Source: Parus major | Lineage: Eukaryota > Chordata > Aves > Passeriformes > Paridae | Reading direction: 5' to 3' | DNA: 64,000 bases | NCBI RefSeq assembly: GCF_001522545.3 | Contig: NC_031770.1 | Coordinates: forward strand, 32,744,566 to 32,808,565 | Part shown: positions 1 to 10,815 of the stretch, piece after piece | Layout: each line of letters starts with the position of its first letter | How positions within the stretch are numbered: position 1 is the stretch's first letter | Translations under genes and position numbers: made by a program | Notes under the pieces: generated by a model | Told to the model about the DNA's origin: nothing | The model's input: only the letters and a program-made list of their open reading frames with translations | The model's database searches: none

Positions 1-1792
1 TATTTTTTTTTCCTAATAGCAGCAGAAAAAAAAACAAACCTCTAATACTTACCATTCATAGTGAAGATTGTTTCTGGAAGTTTTAACAGTGCTAAGCCTT
101 CAGAAGTGAAAACAGGTTCTTCTATTTACTCAAAACTAACTTGCTCTTCCTTTTACATCTATTACGTTATTACTCCATTTACTTTCTTCACTGGCCTTTT
201 CAGTGCTAAGAATGACTTTTTTTTTTCCCTGTATGAACAATTCAAAGTTCCAAAGCAGTAGATCTTTTACAACTTACCTGTTGACAGACACTATTTTTGG
301 AAAGAAAAATAGATTTTACTGGTTTATGCCAGTTATTACACTCTTTGTTGAAATCTAAGGTAACAAATAAGCACTTTGAATCCTGGGGATTGGAAGGTGA
401 AAAGGATAATTGAACTAATGGAAATCAGGTAAATCAAGTGCTTTGGTTACTTTTTTAAAATTTCACTAAAACTGTAAATATTTTAAATTCTACACTTAAA
501 ATACATGTAGTATTTTTTATAAACTTCAGCAGGAAGTATTAAGAATTCTGAAGTTGTCAAGGGTGGTAAATTGAAACCTCATCACAAGGGACTATTTTTC
601 CTGTGCTTTCAAGTAAAAGATGTATCTGGTCCTTAGCATCCATTTTTATTACTATAACAGATCTTTGATAATTTCTTTCTTTTATTTATACATAGCTAAG
701 GATGCAAGGACAATGGGAAAGAAAAAGCCCAATTTGGCTAAGAATCTAGCTGTGTAGATGAGTTCCAAGGGACTGAGATTTGATCCAGCTATGTGAAAGA
801 ATTTAAAATTGAGTAGAAAAAATAATCTGGGAGAGGGGCAGGTGGGTATCATAAAACCTTCTGGAAACGAGGGAGGTATGAGCTGCAGTATTGGATGTAA
901 AAAATAAGAATTGGATAGATTATGAGGGGTGTGTTTTGAGCCCATCAAGGTGGGCTTTTCAGAGAAGATTTCAGTTGTGTCTCTACAACTTGGGATGTCC
1001 CACTGTTGATGTGTGTGGGCTTTGTTTTGGATTGCAGCCTTTGCCCTCCCTCACTGCCTCTGCTATCACGGGTGGTAAGCCCTCAGCAGTGCATCAGTAA
1101 GATCCCTAAAGCACCCAGCTGCAGAACATCAGATGGCTTTTTAAAATGTCAGGAGTTGCTTTTGAACTCAGTAGTGGTTTTCTGATCCTGTAAGCTTATG
1201 CACAACTCAGATTTTTCAAGAGATAATTTTCAGCCTGCATTCAGTGGGCATTTGATTGGTAATGAACTTTTGTGAGGTGCAACACATCAATTTTACTGAA
1301 ATACACCTTTAATCAAAAATACCGGTTAGATACATACCTAATGTTAGGAGGGTGTCTGAAGTGTCATTACAGTAAATGGAATAAGGCTTTGGATGATGAG
1401 GATGAACAGCATCTGTACAGTATTTGCCAGGATTGACCATAGCTTTAGTAATAACATGGGGAAAGGAGAACACTCCGTCTTTATTGGATTGCAGAACAAG
1501 AGAACATGATGATAATAATTATACCTGCTTCATAAATTGTGTCATATTTGTGTTTTTAGTCTGTTTTAAGATACTGAAAGTAGAATATTGGTCTTGAGAA
1601 ACTGATTCAGAGGGGACAAAAAGGTTTTAAATGAGAAGAGTCTCTAAGTTCAAGCATCATCCAGGTTCCCAAGGAGATGAACTATTATCTTCACTTAAAA
1701 GAAAGTATCATCTGTAAATTGCTCATCTACAAAAGGTTGTTATTTCAGGCTTTTGGATACGAACTAGAATTTCTTGAGATGTGGTTACTTAC
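1..1792 (-). other. PLD5: PLD5 intron, partial, before the terminal exon
   Basis: This is non-coding sequence between the GTAAGT donor at 1792 and the left edge. I searched the minus strand for the expected FDWVGNDF-like continuation and did not find it, so the last coding exon lies outside. A-rich and T-rich runs are present; no mobile element is recognised. Confidence 0.75.
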
Positions 1793-1907
1793 CAATATAT
1801 GCAGCTCCGTCGGTCACCATGTATTTGTTACGATTCAGTTTGGGAAGTGAAGTGTTCTTCTGTTCTTTAAGAAAGCAGGCACTCTCTTCCTCAAGGTCAA
1901 AGAATTT
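1793..1907 (-). CDS. PLD5: PLD5 coding exon (seventh visible), degenerate second HKD motif
   Basis: This 115-nt exon starts on a whole codon and ends one base into a Gly codon before GTAAGT. The peptide is KFFDLEEESACFLKEQKNTS then LPKLNRNKYMVTDGAAYI. The second PLD motif, HNKYMVT(E/D) in PLD3, reads R-N-K-Y-M-V-T-D here, so the catalytic His is Arg (codon CGT, 1832-1830) while Lys and Asp (1811-1809) remain. This is the same loss I recall in human PLD5. NTS is a potential glycosylation sequon. The protein should continue with a GNFDWVG-type sequence in the terminal exon, which is not found in bases 1-1792. Confidence 0.96.
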
Positions 1908-4900
1908 CTGCCATAAAATAGAAGGAAGCACAGGTTAATGAGAATTGCTCTATAAGGCAGAAAAAATACAGTCTGTTCACCAATCTTTATTGAAAATGAG
2001 TTAGTGCTACAGAACAGCTTGAGTTTTTATTGCCAAGCATTAACTTTAATAAAATTTTGCACATTCTATTTCTAATTAAATTCTCATAGCTTGTGATACT
2101 CCTGCCTTGGCATTCTGAACTATATAAAGTATATGGCTAGCGCATGCTAAAAGCAATACACTGTCAGGTAGTAAAGACTATAAAATGTAAAAAAAACCAA
2201 ACCAAAACATCTTTCTGCTCTCTGTGGTAGCAGCCAGGAACTTTAACTCATTTCCTCATTTTTCAAGGGACATTGGGGTTTGAAGTCTGCTTCAGGATTG
2301 GCAGACACAGCAACAGCTGAATTAATACCTCTGCATTCACACATTACATAGTTTCCAACAGGAAATTTGACATTTCAGAAACTTAGAAGCTTCTCAGGAT
2401 TAAATTTAGTATGAAGAGATCAAATCATCCAGGCAACAAAAGGAAAATGTTTTACCCTGGAGAGTGAAGTATGAGCAATATTTATTTATTTATTTATAAC
2501 TTTAGAGCGATATGCACTCCTTTTCTGATCAGTACCAGACAAAAATGAGCAAGAATACACCTGCACAACTCAGAAATAGATTCATGTGGAGGCTCAAGAA
2601 TAACTTGGCTGTATATAAATGGCTGTTCCATGCCACTCCTTTGTGTTTACCAGTTGTCTACACACAATTTTGTTCTAGTTCATGACTTCTGTTGGCCCTT
2701 TGAAAACACACACCTTTCTCTGTTCAACACTGCACCCAACAGAGGTGAATGCTTCCTGCTGCTCCTTTTAGAGTCAGATCAGACATCTGTGCACACAGGA
2801 TGCATTTACAGGGTCAAGTACACAAAACTTAGAGAATATGGGAATTAAGGTTCCAAGAAGCACGATGGTGAGCTCTTCACCTTGAGTCTGCTCTTCCTGA
2901 TTGAAGCTTTAATGTCATGACCACATGTGCATAGGACAGAGCTCCCTGCTTCAGCAGCAGTTTGATGTGCAGGTTACTCCTTGCCCTTTGGCTGTGCACT
3001 TATAGCACTTAGTTAGTCCTCAAACAAAGCTTTCTAGGTGAAAGTTCTTCCAGTGATCATTTTCTTCAGAGTACTTGTATCAAGTTTTCATTCTCAAAAC
3101 AGTTTCAGTTGAATCCAGTAATAATTAATGCTTATGTGAAGGGGACTCTGAGATGCTGAAAATGCCAGGTGTAACAGGGTTGCAGTGCCCTAACTCTATA
3201 ATTGCAGTTAGGCAAAACCAAAACTTGCATTAGCCTGGTCAGAGACCAGGAGAAAAGAGGAGATTTTCATCTAACACAGTAATTACATCTGCATCTCCTT
3301 CTCCAGGATGACCATTGGCAAACCAGTGTACCCTGCAGCTGCAGCAAGCCATTGGCACTCACTGGAAACTTTCAAGCCAAACTGGTCTTTCCATAAGGAT
3401 AAGAAAAAAAAGGAAAACAATCAAGAAAAGGCATATCACAAGGATCAAAAGCTAAATTAAAAATAAGAAGTTACTGAGTATGCTTTGTAGGATATATTAT
3501 CCCCAAAAGAACAGAACAGGGGGATAGGAAGTCATGTGGTGCAGGTGTGTGTGGCATTTTGGTCAGAACCGTACAGAGGTATTGCAGCAGCCTAGCAATT
3601 TGAAGTGTAATTTCAATCAGAACTTGTAACATGTTTCTCTTAAAATTTCAGTGGTTTTGTATATAAGCACACACAGTACATGTCTGCAAGACAGTATTTT
3701 TTGTACTGAGGTTAGTTTATGTTTTCTCATAGCCAAAGCATAACCAAGAGAGAAAAGGACTGTTTTCAATAGTTCAAAAGGTAATTTAGTTTATACTTGT
3801 TAACCTATTCTTTCTCCTCCATACAAACACATAGTTTTGTTTTACTTTGATCCTGGCAATAACAGGGGAATACAAAAGAAATGCAGCTTTAAAAAGCAGT
3901 TGTTCATCTGACATACTTTCTGAATTAAAAGAGTATTGAGATGGAGCCTATAGCACAGTTTTCAGCCAAAATCAAATTGATACCAGCAAACTCTGACCCC
4001 TGGACTATTACTCATACAAAGGTTTATTTAAGGCAGTGGCTCACCCAGACTGGGAAACTTGATGCACAGCACAGAGGTAGCTGACTCAGTGCTGTACCTT
4101 TACAGCTCTCTACAGCTGACTTTTTGACTGGAAGTTGTTTTTGTATTTTCTAACAGCAGAGACTCTAGCTGGACTATTTACCTAGAATAGATGTCTAGAA
4201 GTATATTTTTTTCCGTTCATCATTTAGTTCTTGACAAGATAAACCCTGTACAAAATATTTTACCTGCTGTAGATAGATGGCAATGGATATAACTATTAGG
4301 TACCACACACAAAAAAAATTTTGAGTACGTAAATAGAATTTTCATGATAAATATGGAACAAGATAGAAGCTACTTAAAATTGAAGTGGCTTAAACAGAGT
4401 CAACTATATATGGGGTTTTTTGACTTAAAACCGCACTTTATGCTGCTTTTTTACTGAGGAAACTTAGAATAACAACATACATTATGAAAAAAAAACCTAT
4501 TTCTAGATATGCATAACATCACTTATTTTGTGTATAAGAAATAGTACTTCCTTTTTAGAATTGTAGACAATTTTCAAAAAGCCAGAAAAATTTACAGAAC
4601 TATCAATTTAGGAAATCAAAATAATTCAGCAGATTATTTAGAATCCCAAGATCCAAGGTGGCTGATTTCCAGCGTGCCTCAATTTCATAAAAGTTAACTG
4701 TACTGCACTGGAGGTAGCATTTAACATACATTCTGTGCTTTAATACATTTGTATGGTATTTCTCACTTCCCTGTACTGCATGTCTAATGTTACACCAGGG
4801 GTGGTGTTTCTGGTCTTCACAATTTTGAGTTTGTAGTCTGAATTTAATGTAAAATCTTTAGTAATTTTTCTTGTACTTTGCAGTTGACTGAAGCAAAGGT

Positions 4901-5286
4901 AGATGCTTACACAGCTCAACAGTAAGATTACGTGAATGCAGACAAAAATCATATTTTTGTGCTGTCAGATTCAGTCATCTCACAGTATAAATACAACCAG
5001 TTGCTACAGTTCACTCTGTTGACTTTGCTGTGAAAGATCACATGTGATGTTTTGCACAGGCTATCCACCACATCAATTGCCTTTTGGCACCAATACTTTC
5101 TGTCTTAATTTTGAATTCTGTTACAACTAGGAGTAAATTATGTTCAATATTTTACATTACCCAGTTTTTAATTAAAGACTTTGATAATAACAGAAAAAAA
5201 AAATTTCAGTTGTTATGTTTTCTTCATTCCTTTTTTTTAGGGGGGTGCAATATCTTATATTTTAAAGCAATATGGATTATACTTAC
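1908..5286 (-). other. PLD5: PLD5 intron (3.4 kb)
   Basis: The intron is bounded by GTAAGT at 5286 and a ttatggcag acceptor ending at 1908. It is AT-rich, with only short A and T runs and a TTTA repeat near 2480-2496. I see no mobile element, exon or RNA gene. Confidence 0.78.
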
Positions 5287-5452
5287 AACTTTCAAACTAC
5301 AGCTTGGAACTTCCGTGCAAATAGCTTTCAGAGATGAAACAAAGTTAAAAGTAAGGGGATCTGTGTCTCTTGAGAAACTTATGAGAAGTCGTACTTTAAT
5401 ATTTCGTAAAACTAATGCTTCTCTTATCTTCCCATCTAAATATGGCCAGTAC
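5287..5452 (-). CDS. PLD5: PLD5 coding exon (sixth visible)
   Basis: This 166-nt exon starts with the last base of the split Arg codon after ccatag and ends on a whole Val codon before GTAAGT. The peptide is YWPYLDGKIREALVLRNIKV, then RLLISFSRDTDPLTFNFVSS, then LKAICTEVPSCSLKV. The pattern (Y/F)WPxxDxxxRxA...VxVRLLIS is shared with PLD3 and lies between the two halves of the second PLD repeat. Two cysteines are present. The plus-strand frame over the same bases (5084-5491) is an antisense artefact. Confidence 0.95.
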
Positions 5453-5532
5453 CTATGGAGAAAGAAGAAAATACTTGCAGAGAACATTTAAAACTTTAAA
5501 AAATTTGGGAGAGCCGCTCCCGTGCCTGAGAG

Positions 5533-5551
5533 CCGCAGCCAGAGGGCGCTG
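5533..5551 (+). promoter_or_regulatory. CTCF-like binding motif in a GC-rich intronic patch
   Basis: The 19-mer ccgcagccagagggcgctg fits the CTCF core (CCASYAGRKGGCRS) in plus orientation. It matches the CCAGAGGGCGCT part exactly and deviates from the usual consensus mainly at two 5' positions. It sits in a local GC-rich patch (about 5505-5600) inside an otherwise AT-rich intron, about 80 bp from the acceptor of exon 5287-5452. Occupancy cannot be judged from sequence. Confidence 0.55.
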
Positions 5552-6826
5552 CTGGCCAGCCCAGACGCAGGATTTTCCCAGGTGGCACAGGTCAGGGAAC
5601 CGGAACACCGGATCTCCCCCTGACTGACATCCCTTGTTTAATCCCTATGCATTGGGACCGTGCAGGCTGGGGACTGGAATGCCTTCTGTAATTTCCTCCT
5701 TGGCAAACAGAGCTGCTGTGCAGGGTGCCTGCATCTTTCAGGAGCAGCAGATGAGATGGGTCGCTTAAGGAGCATGCTATGTTTTTTCCTGATAAGAATT
5801 GCAGAAATTCTGCCAGGAATGGGATGGTGGCTTTCATGATGCTATTCTCACAACTGGCAATTAGCTTTGTATTCCTGACATTTGGTCATTTTGGTCTCCC
5901 TGCAGGTCAGGGCAGGGAGAATTAAACAAAGAAAAATGTATGTTTCCTACATTCCAGCAGCATCAAAACATCTGGGCTAATGAAATCTGAGCTCTATCAT
6001 GCGAGAAAATAATTTACAAGCACGAACTGGGAGCTGGCAGGGAAAAGAAGCTGGGGCAGTGCCTCAAACACAAAGCCATGATGAAGGAAAAACGTTGAAG
6101 AATTCACAGGGTGGCTTCCCTGGATCTCCCTAATCAAGTAGATTTCTGAATTCTTCCACCATGAGAATAAAGTAAGGAGTATAGGAGATAACATAAACTG
6201 CAACACTGTAGTGCTTCTACATACTAAGATGTTCTCCAACATAAAGGAGAATAGGAGGGACACATATGAAGCTGAGGTTCTTACAGTATTGCCCATGATT
6301 CTTTCCCTGTGACGAACACTGTACATAATGAGTTTACTGGAAAAACTCTCTCATAGACTTATAACAGTTTATGCTTGGTATCAGTCATATTGTAATTATT
6401 TTTAAAAAAAAATTGAACAGAACAGCTCTAAATAGAAGAGCGTACAAAACCACATGCTTGGTTTGGCTTAACTGTGATCAAATTAAATGCATAGATGAAA
6501 TAGCAGGCTTTCCTAGATTCTAAATTTATTGTGAGCATTATCAAGAGTAGGAGGGACCAGTGGATACTTGCCTCCTGAGCTGGATGGTTTTGATACACTC
6601 TGGCCCCAGTGCTGGGCCCATGAGCGCTTTTCAATGGACCATAAAAACTGGCTGTTTGAAAATTATGTTGTTTTGTTTGGTTTCAGCACCTCTCAGTTAA
6701 CCAAATTGTGATATCATTCAAATGTAATCAATTCTGAATTGGGAATTTTCATTTATATGTGTATGCCAGTAAGATAATGAGATTTCCCACACTGTGTACA
6801 AGTCACAACACATTATTTCTCTCTTA

Positions 6827-6843
6827 ACACACACACACACACA
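6827..6843. repeat. AC microsatellite
   Basis: About 8.5 uninterrupted AC units in the 1.8-kb PLD5 intron. Confidence 0.95.
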
Positions 6844-7038
6844 GAGTCATGCTGACTATCTGCACAATACTCATAATATGCCAGTAGTTGTGGTCTCAGA
6901 ATAGTGTTAGAAATAAGATTCACGTGTAAGTAGACTGTTATATTCCTGGGTCCCAGGCATTTGCAGACTAGACAACTTCTGATATCCTTTAACAAGAAAA
7001 TCCAAAGCTTAGGACTCAGAACTGGAAATGTCCTCTTA

Positions 7039-7111
7039 GGTCCCAATTCTGCTCCCATTTAAATCAATGGCAGGACTCTCACTGATTTCAGTAAGAGCAG
7101 AATTGGGCCCC
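7039..7111. repeat. Imperfect palindrome, MITE-like relic
   Basis: The arms CCCAATTCTGCTC (7042-7054) and GAGCAGAATTGGG (7095-7107) are perfect reverse complements. The pairing extends inward imperfectly through catttaaatcaatgg and actgatttcagtaa. The sequence belongs to a recurrent amniote pattern in which a GGGCCCAAT-type end precedes a TGACTTCAATGGGAG-type core. I infer an old non-autonomous DNA transposon or hairpin repeat but cannot name the family with certainty. Confidence 0.6.
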
Positions 7112-7215
7112 AAGAAACTGGTGCACAGTAGTAACTAATCTGCTGTGGGTTCATTTTCTCCAGCAGACCCTACTGGCATTATGGTAACCAGCTGGCTCTG
7201 GACTTGGACACTCAC

Positions 7216-7355
7216 CGTTTAGCATTGGTGTCGATAACAATGGGCAAGTAGTCCATGACAGCAATGTACACAAACTGTTTGGCATCATCAATAACACTGT
7301 AGATAGCTTCAATATCCAGGACTCTGTCCTTGGGGCAGAAGAGTTTAGGTGAGTT
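7216..7355 (-). CDS. PLD5: PLD5 coding exon (fifth visible), start of second PLD half
   Basis: This 140-nt exon starts on a whole codon after ctttcacag and ends two bases into an Arg codon before GTGAG. The peptide is NSPKLFCPKDRVLDIEAIYS, then VIDDAKQFVYIAVMDYLPIV, then IDTNAK. The AIYSVIDDAKQFVYIAVMDYLP block matches the second PLD repeat entry in PLD3/4/5 (the 'DNAxxFIYVAVMNYLP' pattern of PLD3). The last residues (IVIDTNAKR) differ from the mammalian sequence I recall, and the exon junction appears to be one codon shorter (see findings). Confidence 0.95.
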
Positions 7356-10300
7356 CTGTGAAAGGAAAAGTGCAAATACAGCATTAAAAATAATTGGTTT
7401 ATTTTCTCTCTCCCTCAGTCTTCTTGAGATGCTAGGTAGCATCCATTATTTTTAGCAGAGATTATTACCTAATATCCTCAGCCATCCTGCTAGAATACTC
7501 AAAGCTACAAAGGTGTGCTACTTGCTTATTTGGCCCTCAAAAGCTTCACCATTTAGATGTAACTGTGGGTAAAATGCAGAAGACACAGACTTCAAAACAT
7601 CCGCTGTCATCAAAGAAGCTGTAATTGAAGTTACATTTCAGAGGATTTTTGTTCCAAAGAACTCCAGGACTGGTTTCTGTTAGATGGAGTATTCATATGT
7701 TCTTGCCACATGAGCCTGATCCTTCACTTGTGAGCATGAATTAAATGTTTTATGTCAGTTGCAGTGAGACGCTGCAGTTTTGCAAGAAACTTATCTTTAA
7801 AATAAAGCTTCAGGTACAAATTACCAGTACAGAGCTGGTAACTGGCAAGGCCAGACTACAGCTTTTCCGCCTTCTATCTGAGGCTGTCAAAGGCAAGTGG
7901 AAATTGCTCGTCTGTGGCAGATGTGCCCAGGACTTTCTACTTGGCTGCACAAGCAGGGGGAGAAAAGTGAACCCCATTTTCAAGTTGCTTGCAGGCAGCA
8001 ACTTCATTCCTGGGACAGAGGTTATGGAAGGCACTTTAACTCAGCTGCAACAGGTGTTTTCCTGCCACTGTATCATCTCCATTACTTGCTTGGATTGCAG
8101 ATGACATCCAGATGGGTATCTTTCCTTTCGGGACAGATCCCAGGGGTTTAATTATTCTTCTTTAATTTCCTTGATTTCAGACTGTCACTGTGGTTTCTTA
8201 TCACTGACTGGTGTTCTTAAGGATTTACTACAACTAAGTACAGAAAATACTAGAAAATTAACCATAGTAAGATTTCAAGACTCCAACACCAGATCCATTC
8301 CTGAACACTAAAAAATCAAAACCTCTTACACTTTATCAGCCAGTCTGGAAGATGCGTTTGTTGCTAAGCAACACTAAGCCATGATTCCCAAGTATAACAA
8401 AAAAATCTAATGATTGTGTATTATGCTTGTTTTATATAGCACAAACATTGAAATATGTTTTCAAGAAAAGAATTTCAACTCAAGAAAAAAGTGTAAAGTG
8501 ATTTAAATATAGTTAAATAATTAAATATAATTTATTTCAATTATCTGAAACTTTTTGGAGGTAATTGCACCAAGATGTTATTCTTAGCACTTGTATTATT
8601 TTCTTGAACTTTTAGGTTCTAGAACAGCTGAAGAAAGAAATTCTTATGCACTTGTCTTTTTCGGATGCATTTGGTATAAATATCAGAAAATGAAAGACAT
8701 CTTGAAGATAATTAGAAGAAAAAATCTCAGTAAAAACTCTCACTGTAGCACTGTGCTTTGGCATTCCATTTCTTACTCTGTGGCACAGCTGATCCCTGCC
8801 CCAGATCCATGAACTGTTTTAAGACTTGTCTCCATGTTGTGCAGCACTTGCTGTTCTGATCAAGTACCCACTTGCTCCTCCTCTTCACCTACCAGGACCA
8901 GGCCTTTATTCTGTCTGGGAACAGCCACTGCTCAGGGGTGTGCTATCCTGAATCCACAGGGAGGCAGCAGCCTGTCTCTGCCCCAGACAGGACTGCCACA
9001 GGAGCAAGGGAACTGCCTGGCTCCTGGGAACTTCTTTCTGATCACTAACTCAGGAACATACAGCAACATTAACACACAGTCCACCAAGTCAGTCCCAAGC
9101 AACTCCAGGACTTCAGAGGGTCATGCTGGCAAACTGACACTTTTCTAGTGGGTGAGAAATTTATTGAAGAGCCTGTTTTAAGGAAGGAAGAACCAGCCCA
9201 AGTGGCTATGGATACAAATTCAGGTAGCTCTTCGAGTTGGACCTCAGTGATCTGAACTTCTGAGTACCACTGAGTCCTTCCTTTTGTTTTCTGAAGTGAA
9301 ATACCAAGGGAAAAGGCTTCCTTGCCCACAGGAAAGGAAAAATCACAGAGAGAAAGGGAACACCCTGCCAACTGAAAAATAAAATGTAGAGTCTCTTTCC
9401 ATCTGCCTTTGTCTAGGATCCCAGATTCCTTAACTGGGCCTTAATCAGCTTTCCATTTTGTTTTCCTGTCCAGGATCGACTTTCAGCAGGATTTCTCCAT
9501 TTCTTACAGATTTCTTAGAAAGGAGTAGGATTTCATTTCACAGTGCATTAGCAAAAGTCTGTCTTTTATTTAAGTGAGTCCTTAAGATTCTCCAGAATCA
9601 ATGGAAGTATCCATTTTTTAAAACCACTATTAATTCTGGCTGTCTTAGGCACTTCCACATTTTCACTCCAAAATAGTTCTGTCTGTCCACTGATTGTAGG
9701 AGTATGAAAAATCTTGGACAGCAGAACATTGCCTGGCACCCATCAGGTGAAAGGGAACCCTGCCCTGTATAACCACTCACCTGCACCGTCTGATTCCAGT
9801 GGCTGTACAACTTTATAATGGGTTACGTGTGTCGTATTGTTTTAGACATAAGAGTGACTATAAAGCAATGGGGGTTTTGCCCTTGTTTTATAGAGAATGG
9901 AAAATTACTCTCAGCAATTTTATTTATATTCCTGATTTTGAAGGGGTGGTTTACACTCATGTAATTACACCCAGAATGAATGACACTCCACATCTTCTAT
10001 CATCTCTATCTCACTGGGTACTTTTTTCCTGTTTTGCTGATGATCACTGATGAGATGGAGGACTCCATTTCTTTCCATTAAAAACCATGCACAGACAGTA
10101 CTTCCATGGTCAGTGCTTGAATTTTAGAAGTTTTAAAATGTCATTTAAAAATAAAGCTGAAGTAGATGATCTTGTACAGAAGTATGAATGCTTTGCAATA
10201 GGGTGAATCCTTAGAAATATTACATTGTTAAAAATGCAAGCTCTGATACCAACCTTATTCTGTATCATTTTCTATGTCTGATTAATGGTTCATTTACTCC

Positions 10301-10617
10301 CAAGTCATTCGTGTTCTACCTATTAGTGCAAATAAAAGAATTTAATTTGAAGGGTCTCTGTATCATTTTTTAACATGAGTGGTAAAGTGTTGAACGTTAC
10401 AGAGAAAGGGGAATTGAATAAAGCCCAAATGAAATCCTGCAGCATCTTGAGTGTGATGAAGTCCCAGCAAACTGCATTTTATAGAAACCAGAATTAAAAA
10501 AATAAATTGTGATATTTCAAATTTCCAGATCTTCCAAAGATCTTGTGGGTTAAGTAAATTTCTTCCCTTCCCCCCCACACCCCCTCCCCCGAGGATGGAA
10601 CTTATTTTGTAACTTAC
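7356..10617 (-). other. PLD5: PLD5 intron (3.3 kb)
   Basis: The intron runs from GTAAGT to a ctttcacag acceptor. It contains a C-run at about 10570-10590 on the plus strand, just inside the donor. Otherwise it is unique-looking AT-rich sequence with a somewhat GC-richer part at 8.8-9.1 kb that I cannot identify. Open frames of up to 119 codons here have no recognisable domain. Confidence 0.78.
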
Positions 10618-10815
10618 CGACACAAAAGCTTCGGATTTTGTCTCATTCAGCTGCAGTGTCAGTTTATTTTGAGTATCATACACTCCATAGAGTCTCTTAG
10701 ACCAACTCGGAGGTATTTTATTCTTGTACCTTAATGAGCTATACAGGGCAAATATCCTTTGCAAATCCAGGACCAGGCAGCTACAGTTGTATACGATGAC
10801 GCCAAGCTCCTTCAT
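10618..10815 (-). CDS. PLD5: PLD5 coding exon (fourth visible), end of first PLD half
   Basis: This 198-nt exon encodes exactly 66 codons, with whole codons at both ends, a tttcacag acceptor and a GTAAGT donor. The peptide starts MKELGVIVYNCSCLVLDLQR, continues IFALYSSLRYKNKIPPSWSK and RLYGVYDTQNKLTLQLNETK, and ends SEAFVS. The KELGV(I/V)xYNCSCLxxDL block is a hallmark of the PLD3/4/5 group. NCS and NET are potential N-glycosylation sequons, and the clustered cysteines suggest a lumenal protein. The initial Met is internal to the protein; it is not a start codon. Confidence 0.96.

Larger units (their letters stand above)
5453..7215 (-). other. PLD5: PLD5 intron (1.8 kb)
   Basis: The intron runs from GTGAGT to a tctccatag acceptor. 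It contains a palindromic MITE-like relic at 7039-7111, a short AC microsatellite at 6827-6843, and a GC-rich patch with a CTCF-like motif at 5533-5551, about 80 bp from exon 5287-5452. No exon was found. Confidence 0.8.

Noticed and set aside
1..1792. Search for the terminal PLD5 coding exon
   Set aside because: No minus-strand frame encodes the expected FDWVG continuation, so the exon must lie left of the window.
5084..5491. A 135-codon open frame on the plus strand
   Set aside because: It overlaps PLD5 exon 5287-5452 on the opposite strand, and its length is explained by the constrained exon.
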